Shown here piece by piece: positions 24,822 through 34,165 of a stretch of 64,000 bases of DNA. Both the position numbers and the translations under genes were made by a program. The DNA is taken from the NCBI RefSeq assembly GCF_008274215.1, contig NZ_VTPS01000004.1, positions 62,001 through 126,000 of the forward strand, given 5' to 3'. The DNA comes from Calorimonas adulescens (GTDB lineage: Bacteria > Bacillota > Thermoanaerobacteria > Thermoanaerobacterales > UBA4877). Under the pieces are notes generated by a model that was not told the origin of the DNA, did no database searches, and saw only the letters and a program-made list of their open reading frames with translations. Position 1 is the first letter of the stretch. Each line of letters starts with the position of its first letter.

Positions 24822-25586
24822 TTGGAAATATTTGTTAAAATCAATGACAAGACACATAAAGATTTCTTTGGCTTGTTAGAAAACAATCAAGTTTTGAAGG
24901 TTAATGGAGATATTTTTACTGAGTACACTGTAACAGAAGAATCATATCCTTTGGATGAAATAAAACTTTCAGCCCCATGTGAGCCCTCAAAAATTGTTGG
25001 TATTGGCTTGAACTACAAAGATGCGGTGGAAAAGACCAATGCAAGCACACCTGTAGAGCCAATCGTGTTTTTAAAACCGCCAACGACCATAATAGGTCCA
25101 TATGACCCTATCATCTACCCTGCAATGAGCAAAGTGGTGACGTATGAGGTAGAACTGGCTGTGGTAATTGGGAAAAAGGCAAAAAATGTTTCTGAAGATA
25201 AGGCTTTGGACTATGTTTTTGGTTATACAATTGCCAATGATGTTACTGCTAAAGACCTTTTGGGAAAGTATGGTCCATGGGACATAGGGAAGGGGTTTGA
25301 TACATTTTTGCCACTGGGGCCCTATATAGTTACAGGTATAGACCCATCTAAACTCAGGATAACTATGAGGCAGAATGGCGTTACCACACAGGATTCATGC
25401 ACCTGCAACATGATTTTTAGTGTTCCATACCTTATAGGTTATGTATCTAAAATAATGACTTTACTGCCTGGTGACGTAATTATTACCGGCACTCCGGCTG
25501 GAGCCTCTGAGTTAAAGATTGGGGATGTACTGGAAGGAAGTATAGAGAACATAGGCACTATTACAAATAAGGTCATAGGAGGATAA
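24822..25586 (+). CDS. fumarylacetoacetate hydrolase family protein
   Basis: A 254-residue FAH-superfamily enzyme with metal-binding acidic residues in VVTYEVELAVVIGKKAKNV and the family stretches IVGIGLNYKDAVEKTN, GYTIANDVTAKDLL, GKGFDTFLPLGPYIV and PGDVIITGTPAG. These enzymes hydrolyse or decarboxylate 2,4-diketo acids or dehydrate keto-deoxy sugar acids. In this cluster a 2,4-diketo-3-deoxy-aldonate hydrolase role is plausible. Start TTG 24822, AAGGAG 11 bases upstream, is slightly wide. It is two bases before the next gene. Confidence 0.85.
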   Translation: MEIFVKINDKTHKDFFGLLENNQVLKVNGDIFTEYTVTEESYPLDEIKLSAPCEPSKIVGIGLNYKDAVEKTNASTPVEPIVFLKPPTTIIGPYDPIIYPAMSKVVTYEVELAVVIGKKAKNVSEDKALDYVFGYTIANDVTAKDLLGKYGPWDIGKGFDTFLPLGPYIVTGIDPSKLRITMRQNGVTTQDSCTCNMIFSVPYLIGYVSKIMTLLPGDVIITGTPAGASELKIGDVLEGSIENIGTITNKVIGG

Positions 25587-25588
25587 CG

Positions 25589-26554
25589 ATGGCGAAATAT
25601 AAGGTTTATGTGACTGACTATGAGTATGAGACGCTGGAAAATGAAAGGAGTGTAATATCGAGGATTGATGCTGATTTTATACCACTGCAGTGCAGAACTG
25701 ATGAAGATGTTATTAATATGGCGAAAGATGCTGATGCTCTTCTGGTACAGTATGCACCTGTTACAGAGAGTGTGTTCGAGGAGCTAAAGAATCTCAGGAT
25801 AGTTGTAAGATACGGTGTTGGTGTGGACTGTGTTGATGTAGAGTCTGCTACGAGACATGGAGTGTATATATGCAATGTCCCGGACTATGGTGTTGAAGAG
25901 GTATCGACCCATGCCATGGCACTTATTTTAGGGTCCATTAGGAAAATAACAGAAATGTCAAATATTGTTAAACGTGGAACATGGGACTTTAAGCTTTCAA
26001 AACCAATTTACAGGACTACTAAATTGACCCTTGGCATAACAGGTTTTGGGAGGATACCGAGAGAGGTTGCAAGGAAGGCCAGGCCATTCGGCTTTAATAT
26101 CTTGGTATACGATCCCTACGTAAATGATGATATTTTGCATCAATATGAGGTTAAAAGGGTTGAGTTCGAGACACTGCTCGAGGAATCGGATATAATTACT
26201 GTGCATACTCCGCTAACAAGGGATACCTATCACCTGTTTGATAAGGAAACATTTTCAAAGATGAAAAGAGGTTCATATTTAGTAAACACATCGAGAGGAC
26301 CCGTTGTAGACGAGGAAGCACTGGCTGATGCCATTGAAAATGGTGTTCTATCAGGGGCGGCTCTTGATGTTACAGAGAAAGAGCCTCTGGGTAAAGACAG
26401 CAGATTGCTATCTTTTGACAATGTGATAATCACACCACACATGGCATGGTACTCTGAAGAGGCTCAGGCAGACCTGCAGAGAAAGGCCGCTGAAGAGGTA
26501 GTAAGGGTTTTGACAGGGAATAAACCATTAAATTCTGTAAACATCAGGGATTAA
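25589..26554 (+). CDS. D-isomer 2-hydroxyacid dehydrogenase, CtBP-like
   Basis: A 321-residue NAD-dependent dehydrogenase. It has the substrate-domain VVRYGVGVDCVDVESATRHGVYICNVPDYGVEEV, the nucleotide motif GITGFGRIPREVARKARPFGF (the second residue after GxG is Arg-Ile-Pro rather than the common Gly-Xaa-Gly), the catalytic Arg region NTSRGPVVDEEAL, Glu in DVTEKEPL and catalytic His in ITPHMAWYSEEA. The pattern fits C-terminal-binding-protein-type or hydroxypyruvate/glyoxylate reductases. It may oxidise or reduce a sugar acid at C2 or reduce side products of aldol cleavage. Confidence 0.88.
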   Translation: MAKYKVYVTDYEYETLENERSVISRIDADFIPLQCRTDEDVINMAKDADALLVQYAPVTESVFEELKNLRIVVRYGVGVDCVDVESATRHGVYICNVPDYGVEEVSTHAMALILGSIRKITEMSNIVKRGTWDFKLSKPIYRTTKLTLGITGFGRIPREVARKARPFGFNILVYDPYVNDDILHQYEVKRVEFETLLEESDIITVHTPLTRDTYHLFDKETFSKMKRGSYLVNTSRGPVVDEEALADAIENGVLSGAALDVTEKEPLGKDSRLLSFDNVIITPHMAWYSEEAQADLQRKAAEEVVRVLTGNKPLNSVNIRD

Positions 26555-26571
26555 TCTTAGGAGGTATAAAA

Positions 26572-27522
26572 ATGCCGGAAGTTGTTACGATCGGTGAAAC
26601 CATGATACTATTCAGCCCGACATGTACCGGTTCGTTGCAGTATGTCAACTACTTTCAGAAACAGGTAGGCGGTGCTGAATCGAATTTTGCTATTGGGATA
26701 GTCAGGTTGGGCCACACTGCTGGCTGGATAAGCAAGGTAGGCGATGACCCTTTTGGTAAATATCTGGTCTCCTTTATACGGGGTGAGGGAGTGGATACAA
26801 GCAGGGTAAGGGTCGATAATGAGGCGCCCACTGCTGTGTATTTTAAGGAATTCCACGAGATGAGAAACCCCAAGGTATACTATTACAGGGCTGGTTCTGC
26901 GGCGAGCAGGATGAGACCCGAGGACCTGGATGAAGATTATATGTCAAAGGCAAAAATTCTTCATATTACAGGCATAACACCGGCACTGAGTACGAGTGCC
27001 AAAGAGACTGTATATAAGTCAATAGAGATTGCCCGTAAACATAACCTTACTATAAGCTTTGACCCAAACATAAGGAAAAAGCTGTGGAGCGAAGAGGAAT
27101 GCAGAAATACCATACTGGATATAGCTGGTAAGGTGGACATTATAATGCCGGGCATTGAAGAGGCGAGGTTTTTGTTGGGAGAAGGAAGCCCGGAAGACTA
27201 TTGCAGGAAGTTCCTGGGTATGGGTATAAAGACTGTTGCCATGAAGATGGGTAAGGATGGATGTGTTGTGGCAGAAAAGGATATTATTCAAAGGGTACAC
27301 GGAAGGGTTATTGATAATATAGTTGACCCTGTAGGTGCCGGGGACGGATTTGACGCTGGTTTTATTACAGGAATCTTAAACGGCTGGGACATTATAGAGT
27401 GTGCCAAACTGGCTAATGATGTTGGGGCGTTTGTTGTTACTGTAAATGGTGATGTGGAGGGACTGCCAACGATGGAAGAGGTCATGGAATTTAGAGGAGA
27501 ACGGAATGTGGTTGACAGATAG
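26572..27522 (+). CDS. kdgK: 2-keto-3-deoxygluconate kinase, PfkB family
   Basis: A 316-residue ribokinase-family sugar kinase. N-terminal VTIGETMILFSP, GGAESNFAIGIVRLG and GWISKVGDDPFGKYL and the C-terminal DPVGAGDGFDAGFITGIL (anion hole and catalytic Asp) are intact. Among PfkB kinases the context, next to KDPG aldolase and sugar-acid dehydratases, points to KDG kinase, which makes KDPG from 2-keto-3-deoxygluconate with ATP. AGGAGG precedes the start. Confidence 0.88.
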   Translation: MPEVVTIGETMILFSPTCTGSLQYVNYFQKQVGGAESNFAIGIVRLGHTAGWISKVGDDPFGKYLVSFIRGEGVDTSRVRVDNEAPTAVYFKEFHEMRNPKVYYYRAGSAASRMRPEDLDEDYMSKAKILHITGITPALSTSAKETVYKSIEIARKHNLTISFDPNIRKKLWSEEECRNTILDIAGKVDIIMPGIEEARFLLGEGSPEDYCRKFLGMGIKTVAMKMGKDGCVVAEKDIIQRVHGRVIDNIVDPVGAGDGFDAGFITGILNGWDIIECAKLANDVGAFVVTVNGDVEGLPTMEEVMEFRGERNVVDR

Positions 27523-27656
27523 CAGTATCAAAGTGGATATCAGTATTTTCAATGGTTCTGAGCGGTGTTATGAAAAGAGGACAACTGGAGCAATCAGGGC
27601 GGGACATGGTATTATTGGTTTTGTTGTATAAGTAAAGGAAAAAGGAGTGGTGATTA

Positions 27657-28292
27657 ATGTATAAGTATGAGATTCTTAATCGGTTAATAGAGAATGGTAT
27701 AGTAGCTATAATGAGAAGGGTAGATAAAGATAGGTTTGATGGGGTGTTAAAGGCCTTGACTGATGGAGGCATCAAATGCGTCGAGGTAACGGCAGACAGC
27801 GATGGGGCTTTTGAGTTTATCAGAGATATGGCATCAATGTATGGGGATAGGCTCTGCATAGGTGCCGGGACGATACTGGACCCTGAGACATGCAGGATAG
27901 CCATTATATCTGGGGCCCAGTATATTGTAACCCCTACGTTAAATATTGATGTAATCAAGACAGCCAACAGGTATGGGAAACCCTGCATACCTGGAGCCAT
28001 GACGCCGACAGAGATACTGACTGCATATGAAAACGGTGCTGAGATGGTAAAGGTATTTCCAGCCGGTTCTCTGGGTCCATCCTATTTTAAGGAGGTGCTG
28101 GGACCATTATCTCATATACCGCTGATGGCCACAGGGGGAGTAACAATAGATAATATCTCTGAATTCAAGAAAGCAGGGGTTAAAGCATTTGGTATTGGCT
28201 CTGCGCTTATAGACAGGGAGGCCGTCAGGGTCGGTGACTTTGATAAGATAGAGGATATAGCAAGAAAATTTGTGGAGGCCTGTGTGCTATGA
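27657..28292 (+). CDS. eda: KDPG / 4-hydroxy-2-oxoglutarate aldolase
   Basis: A class I aldolase of 211 residues that splits 2-keto-3-deoxy-6-phosphogluconate into pyruvate and glyceraldehyde-3-phosphate. Active-site elements are present: Arg in IMRR, Glu43 (VEVTAD), CIPGAMTPTE and the Schiff-base Lys132 (MVKVFPAG). Phosphate loop GGVTIDNISEF and GIGSALI. The 134 bp between kdgK and this gene contain a short overlapping open frame without support. It overlaps the next gene by four bases. Confidence 0.94.
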   Translation: MYKYEILNRLIENGIVAIMRRVDKDRFDGVLKALTDGGIKCVEVTADSDGAFEFIRDMASMYGDRLCIGAGTILDPETCRIAIISGAQYIVTPTLNIDVIKTANRYGKPCIPGAMTPTEILTAYENGAEMVKVFPAGSLGPSYFKEVLGPLSHIPLMATGGVTIDNISEFKKAGVKAFGIGSALIDREAVRVGDFDKIEDIARKFVEACVL

Positions 28293-29197
28293 AAGTCCTT
28301 ATAACCTCGAAATCATTTGGCCATGGGACTGACGGTGTTAAAAGACTGAAGGAGATGGGGCTTGAGGTGCTCTACGACTATAATGAATTATCAGGTGCGG
28401 ACATCTGCATTGCTGGTAATGAAAGATGTAGCAGGGATTTTTTTGAGGCAGCCAAGAACCTGAAGCTTTTATGCAGGAGAGGTACAGGTATAGACAATAT
28501 CGATGTTAAAGAGGCACATAAAAGAGGTATCATTGTAACCAGGGTCGCATCCGTTATGAAAGAAGCTGTAGCAGAGTTAACCTTTGCCCTTATGCTCATA
28601 TTGTCGAGGAAATTGCTCTTAAATATAGAGGATGCCAGAAATGGCCGTTGGGGAAAGATGATGGGCGTAGACCTTTCCGGTAAGACCATAGGTATTGCAG
28701 GCATGGGTGAGATCGGTAGAGAGGTGGCACGGAGGGCCAATGCCTTTAATATGAATATTATTTATTACAACAGGAGCAGAAAGGAGGATGTGGAAAAAGA
28801 CTATAGGGCAAGGTATGTGAATATAGAAGAGCTTATGAGTTCTGCAGACTTTATTACGTTGCACCTGCCACTTGGTGTGGAAACAATGGGTATCATAAAT
28901 GCCGACAGATTAAATCTTATGAAAAGGACTTCATATCTTATAAATGTTGGCAGGGGAGCTCTTGTAGATGAGGAGGCCCTGTATTACGTATTAGAAGAGG
29001 GCAGGATTGCTGGTGCTGCCAGTGATGTTTTCATAAATGAACCTCCTGTGGGTAGTCCACTTTTAAGACTACCAAACTTTGTGCCGACGCCACATATAGG
29101 TTCTGCCACCATTGATACTGCTAAAAAAATGGATGATGCCGTCGTTATGGAAATTGACAGGTTCTTAAAGGGCGAATCAAATATAAACGTGGTATAG
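28289..29197 (+). CDS. D-isomer 2-hydroxyacid dehydrogenase, SerA-like short form
   Basis: A 302-residue NAD-dependent 2-hydroxyacid dehydrogenase. It has LLCRRGTGIDNIDVKEAHKRGIIVTR, the NAD motif GKTIGIAGMGEIGREVARRA, NVGRGALVDEEAL (catalytic Arg), FINEPPVGSPLL (Glu) and TPHIGSAT (His). No ACT domain, so not a full phosphoglycerate dehydrogenase. Translationally coupled to eda (ATGA-type overlap). Likely works on a keto-acid intermediate or product such as glyoxylate, hydroxypyruvate or tartronate semialdehyde. Confidence 0.86.
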   Translation: MKVLITSKSFGHGTDGVKRLKEMGLEVLYDYNELSGADICIAGNERCSRDFFEAAKNLKLLCRRGTGIDNIDVKEAHKRGIIVTRVASVMKEAVAELTFALMLILSRKLLLNIEDARNGRWGKMMGVDLSGKTIGIAGMGEIGREVARRANAFNMNIIYYNRSRKEDVEKDYRARYVNIEELMSSADFITLHLPLGVETMGIINADRLNLMKRTSYLINVGRGALVDEEALYYVLEEGRIAGAASDVFINEPPVGSPLLRLPNFVPTPHIGSATIDTAKKMDDAVVMEIDRFLKGESNINVV

Positions 29198-29302
29198 GCG
29201 TGATTTTACAGAAATAATTTAGTGAGGTATGTTATTGACACGAATGGATGGGGGCTATTGTATTGAAATGTTAATGATGCGTAACAAAAGGGGGTTGGCA
29301 AA

Positions 29303-30988
29303 TTGTTTTGGAGGAGTAAGGATATACTGGCCAGGCCGGAATGGTCATTGAACCGGTCGCTGTATAAGTCAATGGGGTATACTGATGAGGAACTGGCCAG
29401 GCCGATTGTAGCCATAGTCAATTCTTGGAATACCATAGTACCGGGACATTTTATGCTAAATGATATTGCGAGAGCAGTGAAGGAAGGCGTTATTGCTGCT
29501 GGTGGTACGCCGGTAGAGTTTTCTACCATAGCAGCCTGTGATGGTGTAGCCCAGGGTCATCTGGGAATGAGATATATTCTGCCAACAAGGGACCTTATAG
29601 CAAACAGCATAGAGATGATGATTCAGGCCCACAGACTGGACGGCATGGTGCTCATTGGCTCATGCGATAAGGTGGTCCCGGGCATGCTTATGGCTGCTGC
29701 AAGGTTGGACATGCCCTCTATATTCATAAATGGTGGACCAATGCCCTCGGGGAAATTTAAAAAAGAGAACCCCTATGGTGGAGAGATGGTGGATAGTTCG
29801 GCTGTGCAAGAGGGATTGGGTGCCTTACAGGCAGGAAAGCTGACGCTGAATGACTACTGCCTGCTTGAGGATACGGCATGTCCTTCCCCTGGCTCCTGTG
29901 CTATGCTGGGGACTGCTAACACCATGTGCTGTGTGGCTGAGGCCATGGGGATGAGCCTGCCCGGCAGTGCCATGATACCGCCGACGGAGGCGCTGAGACT
30001 GCGAGCAGCGAAGGAGACAGGGAAGGCTATAATGCAGCTTATTGAAAAGGGTATCACGGCAAGAGATATAATAAATAAAATGTCTATAGAGAATGCCATA
30101 AGACTCGCACTGGCCATAGGTGGTTCTACAAACCTGGCCATTCATATCATAGCAATAGCCATGGAGGCTGGGGTTGACCTTACGTTAGACGACTTAGATA
30201 GGCTTGCCAGAGAAACTCCGCATGTGGCGGCTATAATGCCGGCGAGTCCGTATGGATGTGCCGAGTTCTACTATGCAGGAGGTGTACCTGCAGTCATGAA
30301 ACAGATAGAGAGTCTCCTACACAAAGGTGCGTTGACTGTAAATGGCAGGACTGTTGGGGAGAATATCTCCGGTGCAGAGGTTAGGGATGATAGGATTATC
30401 AGGAGTATAGATAGTCCGTTCCACAGGGACAGTGGCCTGGCCGTACTTAAAGGAAACCTGGCACCTGATGGCTCTATAACAAAGCCTGCTGCTATATCTG
30501 AAGCCCTGTGGCATTTTAGGGGCAAGGCAAAGGTATTTGACAGTGAGCAGGATGCCATAGACTATATAGAGGCAGGAAAGGTGGAAAAAGGTATGGTGCT
30601 GGTCATAAGATATGAGGGGCCTAAGGGAGGACCTGGTATGCCTGAGATGTTCAAACCCATGAAGCTTTTAGCCGGCATGGGACTTGCAAAAGACGTTGCT
30701 CTAATAACCGATGGCAGATTTTCGGGTTCTAACAATGGATGTTTTGTGGGACATATATCTCCTGAGGCTTTTGAGGGTGGCACCATAGCGCTTGTGAAAG
30801 ACGGGGATATCATTGATATAGACATAACAAACGGAAGCTTGAATATAGAGTTAAGTGATGATGAGCTTAACGCAAGAAAAAAAGAATGGGTGCAGCCAGA
30901 GCCTAAGATTAAGGAAGGATATCTTTACCTGTATTCTAAACTGGCAAGTTCTGCTGACAAGGGGGCTGTGCTGCGATATGACAGGTAG
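29303..30988 (+). CDS. IlvD/Edd-family sugar-acid dehydratase 1
   Basis: A 561-residue iron-sulfur dehydratase of the IlvD/Edd family. Three cluster ligands are visible: Cys79 (AACDGVAQGH), Cys121 (IGSCDKVVPGM) and Cys199 (SPGSCAMLGTANTM). Other motifs: IGGSTNLAIHI, YEGPKGGPGMPEM and TDGRFSGSNNG. Genomic context among KDG/KDPG enzymes favours an aldonate dehydratase (gluconate, galactonate, xylonate or arabinonate) over branched-chain amino acid synthesis, as no ilv or leu genes are near. Start TTG 29303 with GGGGG 8 bases upstream. Overlaps the second dehydratase by 11 bases. Confidence 0.88.
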   Translation: MFWRSKDILARPEWSLNRSLYKSMGYTDEELARPIVAIVNSWNTIVPGHFMLNDIARAVKEGVIAAGGTPVEFSTIAACDGVAQGHLGMRYILPTRDLIANSIEMMIQAHRLDGMVLIGSCDKVVPGMLMAAARLDMPSIFINGGPMPSGKFKKENPYGGEMVDSSAVQEGLGALQAGKLTLNDYCLLEDTACPSPGSCAMLGTANTMCCVAEAMGMSLPGSAMIPPTEALRLRAAKETGKAIMQLIEKGITARDIINKMSIENAIRLALAIGGSTNLAIHIIAIAMEAGVDLTLDDLDRLARETPHVAAIMPASPYGCAEFYYAGGVPAVMKQIESLLHKGALTVNGRTVGENISGAEVRDDRIIRSIDSPFHRDSGLAVLKGNLAPDGSITKPAAISEALWHFRGKAKVFDSEQDAIDYIEAGKVEKGMVLVIRYEGPKGGPGMPEMFKPMKLLAGMGLAKDVALITDGRFSGSNNGCFVGHISPEAFEGGTIALVKDGDIIDIDITNGSLNIELSDDELNARKKEWVQPEPKIKEGYLYLYSKLASSADKGAVLRYDR

Positions 30989-32711
30989 GGAACTGAAGAG
31001 TCAGAAACTCAGAGGGGTTGGGTCAGAGATTGACCCTTTGAGGCATGGAATGGACTGGTCTGAAGAGGATCTTGAAAAGCCCCAGATACTTGTGGAGAGT
31101 ACCTATGGACAGAGTCATCCGGGGAGCTTTCATTTAGATCTGTTGGTAGGTGAAGTGGATAAAGGGGTATGGGAATCGGGCATGAAGCCTGCAAATTCCT
31201 ATGCTACAGATATATGTGACGGTATAGCCCAGGGACATGATGGTATGAACTTCTCCTTAGCTTCCAGGGAGATAATTGCCGATATGGTAGAGATACATGC
31301 TACAGCAGAACCCTATGATGGCCTTGTGTTGATATCATCATGCGATAAGGCAATACCAGCCCATCTTATAGCTGCGGCCAGGCTGGATATGCCTACGATT
31401 CATGTGCCGGGTGGCAGCATGATTACAGGCTTTGGCGGCCTCACACTGGAACAGGTAGGGACTTTTGCTGCAGATTATGAGCGGGGAAAGATGTCGGCAG
31501 ACGAATATAGGTTCTACAAGCTAAACGTATGCCCGTCATGTGGGGCCTGTCAGTTTATGGGAACAGCCAGTACCCATCAGGTACTGGCAGAGGCACTGGG
31601 CCTGGCCCTGCCCGGCAGCGCCTTGATCCCAACCTCATTCAATACCCTTGGTAAGATGGCACGCAAGGCAGGCAAACAGATTAAGTATCTCATAGAGAAT
31701 AACATAACAGCACGTACCATCCTTACCAGAGAAGCGTTTATAAACGCCATCATTGTACATGCGGCAATTGGAGGCTCTACCAATGCACTTTTGCACCTGC
31801 CTGCGGTGGCCCATGAGGTGGGGATAGAGCTTGAGCCTGAGGTGTTTGATGAGATAAACAGAAGGATACCTTACCTGGCAGATGTAAAGCCTTCTGGGAA
31901 ATACCCTACAGAGTATTTTTATTATGCCGGTGGTGTACCTGCGGTTATGAGAGAGTTGAAAGGCTATCTGAATCTGAATGTGATGACAGTTACCGGCAAG
32001 ACTTTTGGTGAGAACCTAAAGGATTTAGAGGATAGTGGGTACTTTAAACTTTCCGCTGGTTACTTGAGTAAATTCGGGTTAAAAAGAGAGGATGTTATAA
32101 GGCCAATAGATAACCCGATACAGTCCAATGGCTCTATTGCAATACTGAAGGGGAATCTGGCTCCTGATGGTGCTGTGGTAAAACACTCGGCAGTGTCAAA
32201 GGATATGCTGGTACACAAAGGCCAGGCCAGAGTGTTTGACAGCGAAGAAGATGCCTTGAATGCGATTATAAAGAGGACAGTTAAACCGGGGGATGTCATT
32301 ATAGTAAGATACGAAGGACCTAAAGGGTCTGGCATGCCCGAGATGTTCTATGCCACGGAGGCATTAGCCTCAGACCCGGAACTGGTCTCTACAACTGCAC
32401 TGGTCACTGACGGCAGGTTTTCTGGTGCGTCACGGGGGCCATGCATAGGCCATGTATCGCCCGAAGCCGCAGAAGGAGGGCCTATAGCTCTTATAGAAGA
32501 TGGCGACATTATTTTAATTGATATACCCGGGAGAATGCTGGATATAGTAGGAATAAATGGCAAGGAACTTCTTCCTGAAGATGTTGAGCGCATACTGGTT
32601 GAGAGAAAAAACAAATGGATTAAACCTGAAAGCAGGTTCAAGTCCGGTGTGCTGGGTGTGTATTCAAAACTTGCTGTATCTGCAATGAAGGGTGGATATA
32701 TGGAGATATAA
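30978..32711 (+). CDS. IlvD/Edd-family sugar-acid dehydratase 2
   Basis: A second, divergent dehydratase of 577 residues. Cluster ligands are Cys80 (DICDGIAQGH), Cys122 (SSCDKAIPAH) and Cys191 (CPSCGACQFMGTAST, with extra Cys185 and 188). It also has IGGSTNALLHLPA and YEGPKGSGMPEM. Its N-terminal part (EIDPLRHGMDWSEEDLEKPQILVESTYGQSHPGSFHLD) differs from IlvD and the first dehydratase. ATG 30978 lies inside the end of the previous gene, implying coupling; a much longer upstream frame is excluded since it would overlap that gene by 130 bases. The two proteins may act on different epimers or form a hetero-oligomer. Confidence 0.87.
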   Translation: MTGRELKSQKLRGVGSEIDPLRHGMDWSEEDLEKPQILVESTYGQSHPGSFHLDLLVGEVDKGVWESGMKPANSYATDICDGIAQGHDGMNFSLASREIIADMVEIHATAEPYDGLVLISSCDKAIPAHLIAAARLDMPTIHVPGGSMITGFGGLTLEQVGTFAADYERGKMSADEYRFYKLNVCPSCGACQFMGTASTHQVLAEALGLALPGSALIPTSFNTLGKMARKAGKQIKYLIENNITARTILTREAFINAIIVHAAIGGSTNALLHLPAVAHEVGIELEPEVFDEINRRIPYLADVKPSGKYPTEYFYYAGGVPAVMRELKGYLNLNVMTVTGKTFGENLKDLEDSGYFKLSAGYLSKFGLKREDVIRPIDNPIQSNGSIAILKGNLAPDGAVVKHSAVSKDMLVHKGQARVFDSEEDALNAIIKRTVKPGDVIIVRYEGPKGSGMPEMFYATEALASDPELVSTTALVTDGRFSGASRGPCIGHVSPEAAEGGPIALIEDGDIILIDIPGRMLDIVGINGKELLPEDVERILVERKNKWIKPESRFKSGVLGVYSKLAVSAMKGGYMEI

Positions 32712-32792
32712 TATTCTATCAGGTGCATGGATGTTGCTATCATTCGCAGGTAGACTTCTTGCACCAGGATTAAGAAAGGGATGATCGTAAAC

Positions 32793-34067
32793 ATGAGTGT
32801 AATTGAAGACTTAATCAAAGATGTGGAAATACCAAAAATGGTTAAGATAAAACAACACTTCAAATCGGACAGGATTGTCCCTGAAGACATTCCTGATGCC
32901 ATACATCACGAACTGCATAAAGGCGATATCATTGAAAGGATAAGGCCTGGCCAGAGGGTAGGAATTACTGCCGGCAGCCGTGGCATAGCCAATATAGCAC
33001 TTGTATTAAGAGAGATTGTAAAAAACATAAAATGCGTCGGTGCAGAACCATACATAATCCCCTGTATGGGAAGCCACGGCGGAGCAACAGCCCTGGGACA
33101 AAAAGAAGTCTTAGAAAGCCTTGGTATTACGGAAGAGTATACAGGGGCACCCATCCTCTCTTCAATGGAGGTAGTAAAGATAGGAGAGACGGCAAATGGC
33201 CTTGACGTATACCTTGATAAGTATGCCTCAACAATGGATGCTATTATCCTCTTAAACAGGATAAAACCGCATACTGCTTTCAGGGGTGATGTAGAAAGCG
33301 GCCTTCAGAAGATGATAGCCATAGGACTTGGCAAGCAAAAGGGTGCAGAAACGTGTCACGCAGCGGGTTTTGGCGAAATGCACAGAAACATAACCCAGAT
33401 AGCTGATGTGGTACTTCAGAAGGTAAACATACCATTTGCCGTAGGCCTGATTGAAAACGCCTATGATGAAACGGCGAAGATAGTTGCACTCAGAAAAGAA
33501 GAAATAAGGGCTGAGGAACCAGCACTGTTAAGAATAGCCAAAGAAAATATGCCGCGTATCATGTTTAATGAGATAGATGTCCTGGTGATTGATGAAATAG
33601 GGAAGAACATCAGTGGGGATGGAATGGACCCTAATATAACAGGGAGATATCCTACTCCCTATGCATCAGGCGGACCAAAGGTATCAAAGATGGTGGTACT
33701 GGACCTTACCAGCGAATCCCATGGCAACGGCAACGGTATAGGCACTGCGGATTTTACAACCAGAAGATTTATGAATAAGATGAAATTGGAAGAGACATAT
33801 CCCAATGCCCTGACATCCACCGTTACTGGCCCTGTCAAGATACCAATGATATTAAAAAATGACGAACTTGCTATAAAGGCTGCAATTAAGACATGCAACA
33901 GAAATCCGGCGGAGGGTATAAGGATGGTAAGGATAAAGAACACACTTAAATTGGAGGAAATATGGATCTCTGAGGCACTGCTCCCGTTGGCCAAGGAAAA
34001 TAAAGATATTGACATAATTGAAGTTCCTCATGAAATGGATTTTGATGATGAAGGCAACCTGTTCTAA
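32793..34067 (+). CDS. LarA-like (DUF2088) putative 2-hydroxyacid epimerase
   Basis: A 424-residue protein of the lactate-racemase (LarA) superfamily. His95 in CMGSHGGATA and His160 in NRIKPHTAFRG sit where LarA has its catalytic histidines; VESGLQKMIAIGLGKQKGAETCHAAGFGEM follows. LarA relatives use a nickel-pincer nucleotide to epimerise 2-hydroxy acids, including D-gluconate C2 epimerases. That fits a sugar-acid operon: converting an unusable epimer to the dehydratase substrate. No larB, larC or larE for cofactor synthesis is in the window. Two starts are possible (32781 and 32793). Confidence 0.72.
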   Translation: MSVIEDLIKDVEIPKMVKIKQHFKSDRIVPEDIPDAIHHELHKGDIIERIRPGQRVGITAGSRGIANIALVLREIVKNIKCVGAEPYIIPCMGSHGGATALGQKEVLESLGITEEYTGAPILSSMEVVKIGETANGLDVYLDKYASTMDAIILLNRIKPHTAFRGDVESGLQKMIAIGLGKQKGAETCHAAGFGEMHRNITQIADVVLQKVNIPFAVGLIENAYDETAKIVALRKEEIRAEEPALLRIAKENMPRIMFNEIDVLVIDEIGKNISGDGMDPNITGRYPTPYASGGPKVSKMVVLDLTSESHGNGNGIGTADFTTRRFMNKMKLEETYPNALTSTVTGPVKIPMILKNDELAIKAAIKTCNRNPAEGIRMVRIKNTLKLEEIWISEALLPLAKENKDIDIIEVPHEMDFDDEGNLF

Positions 34068-34165
34068 ATTTTTCTCTTCTCTTTACTTTGATACAATTTC
34101 CGGTTAAAATGTAATTAGAGGAATCGTTTTTCTGGTTCCTACTATGTACGGATGAGGTGGTTAAA

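Noticed and set aside
27446-27631. 61-codon frame overlapping the end of kdgK and running into the gap before eda
   Set aside because: It has no ribosome binding site, overlaps kdgK by 77 bases and is not protein-like. A weak promoter-like TTGACA (27511-27516) lies there without a good -10.
29303-30988. Branched-chain amino acid dehydratase IlvD
   Set aside because: Family motifs alone would permit ilvD, but the surrounding KDG kinase, KDPG aldolase, TRAP importer and a second dehydratase argue for aldonate breakdown. Not excluded biochemically.
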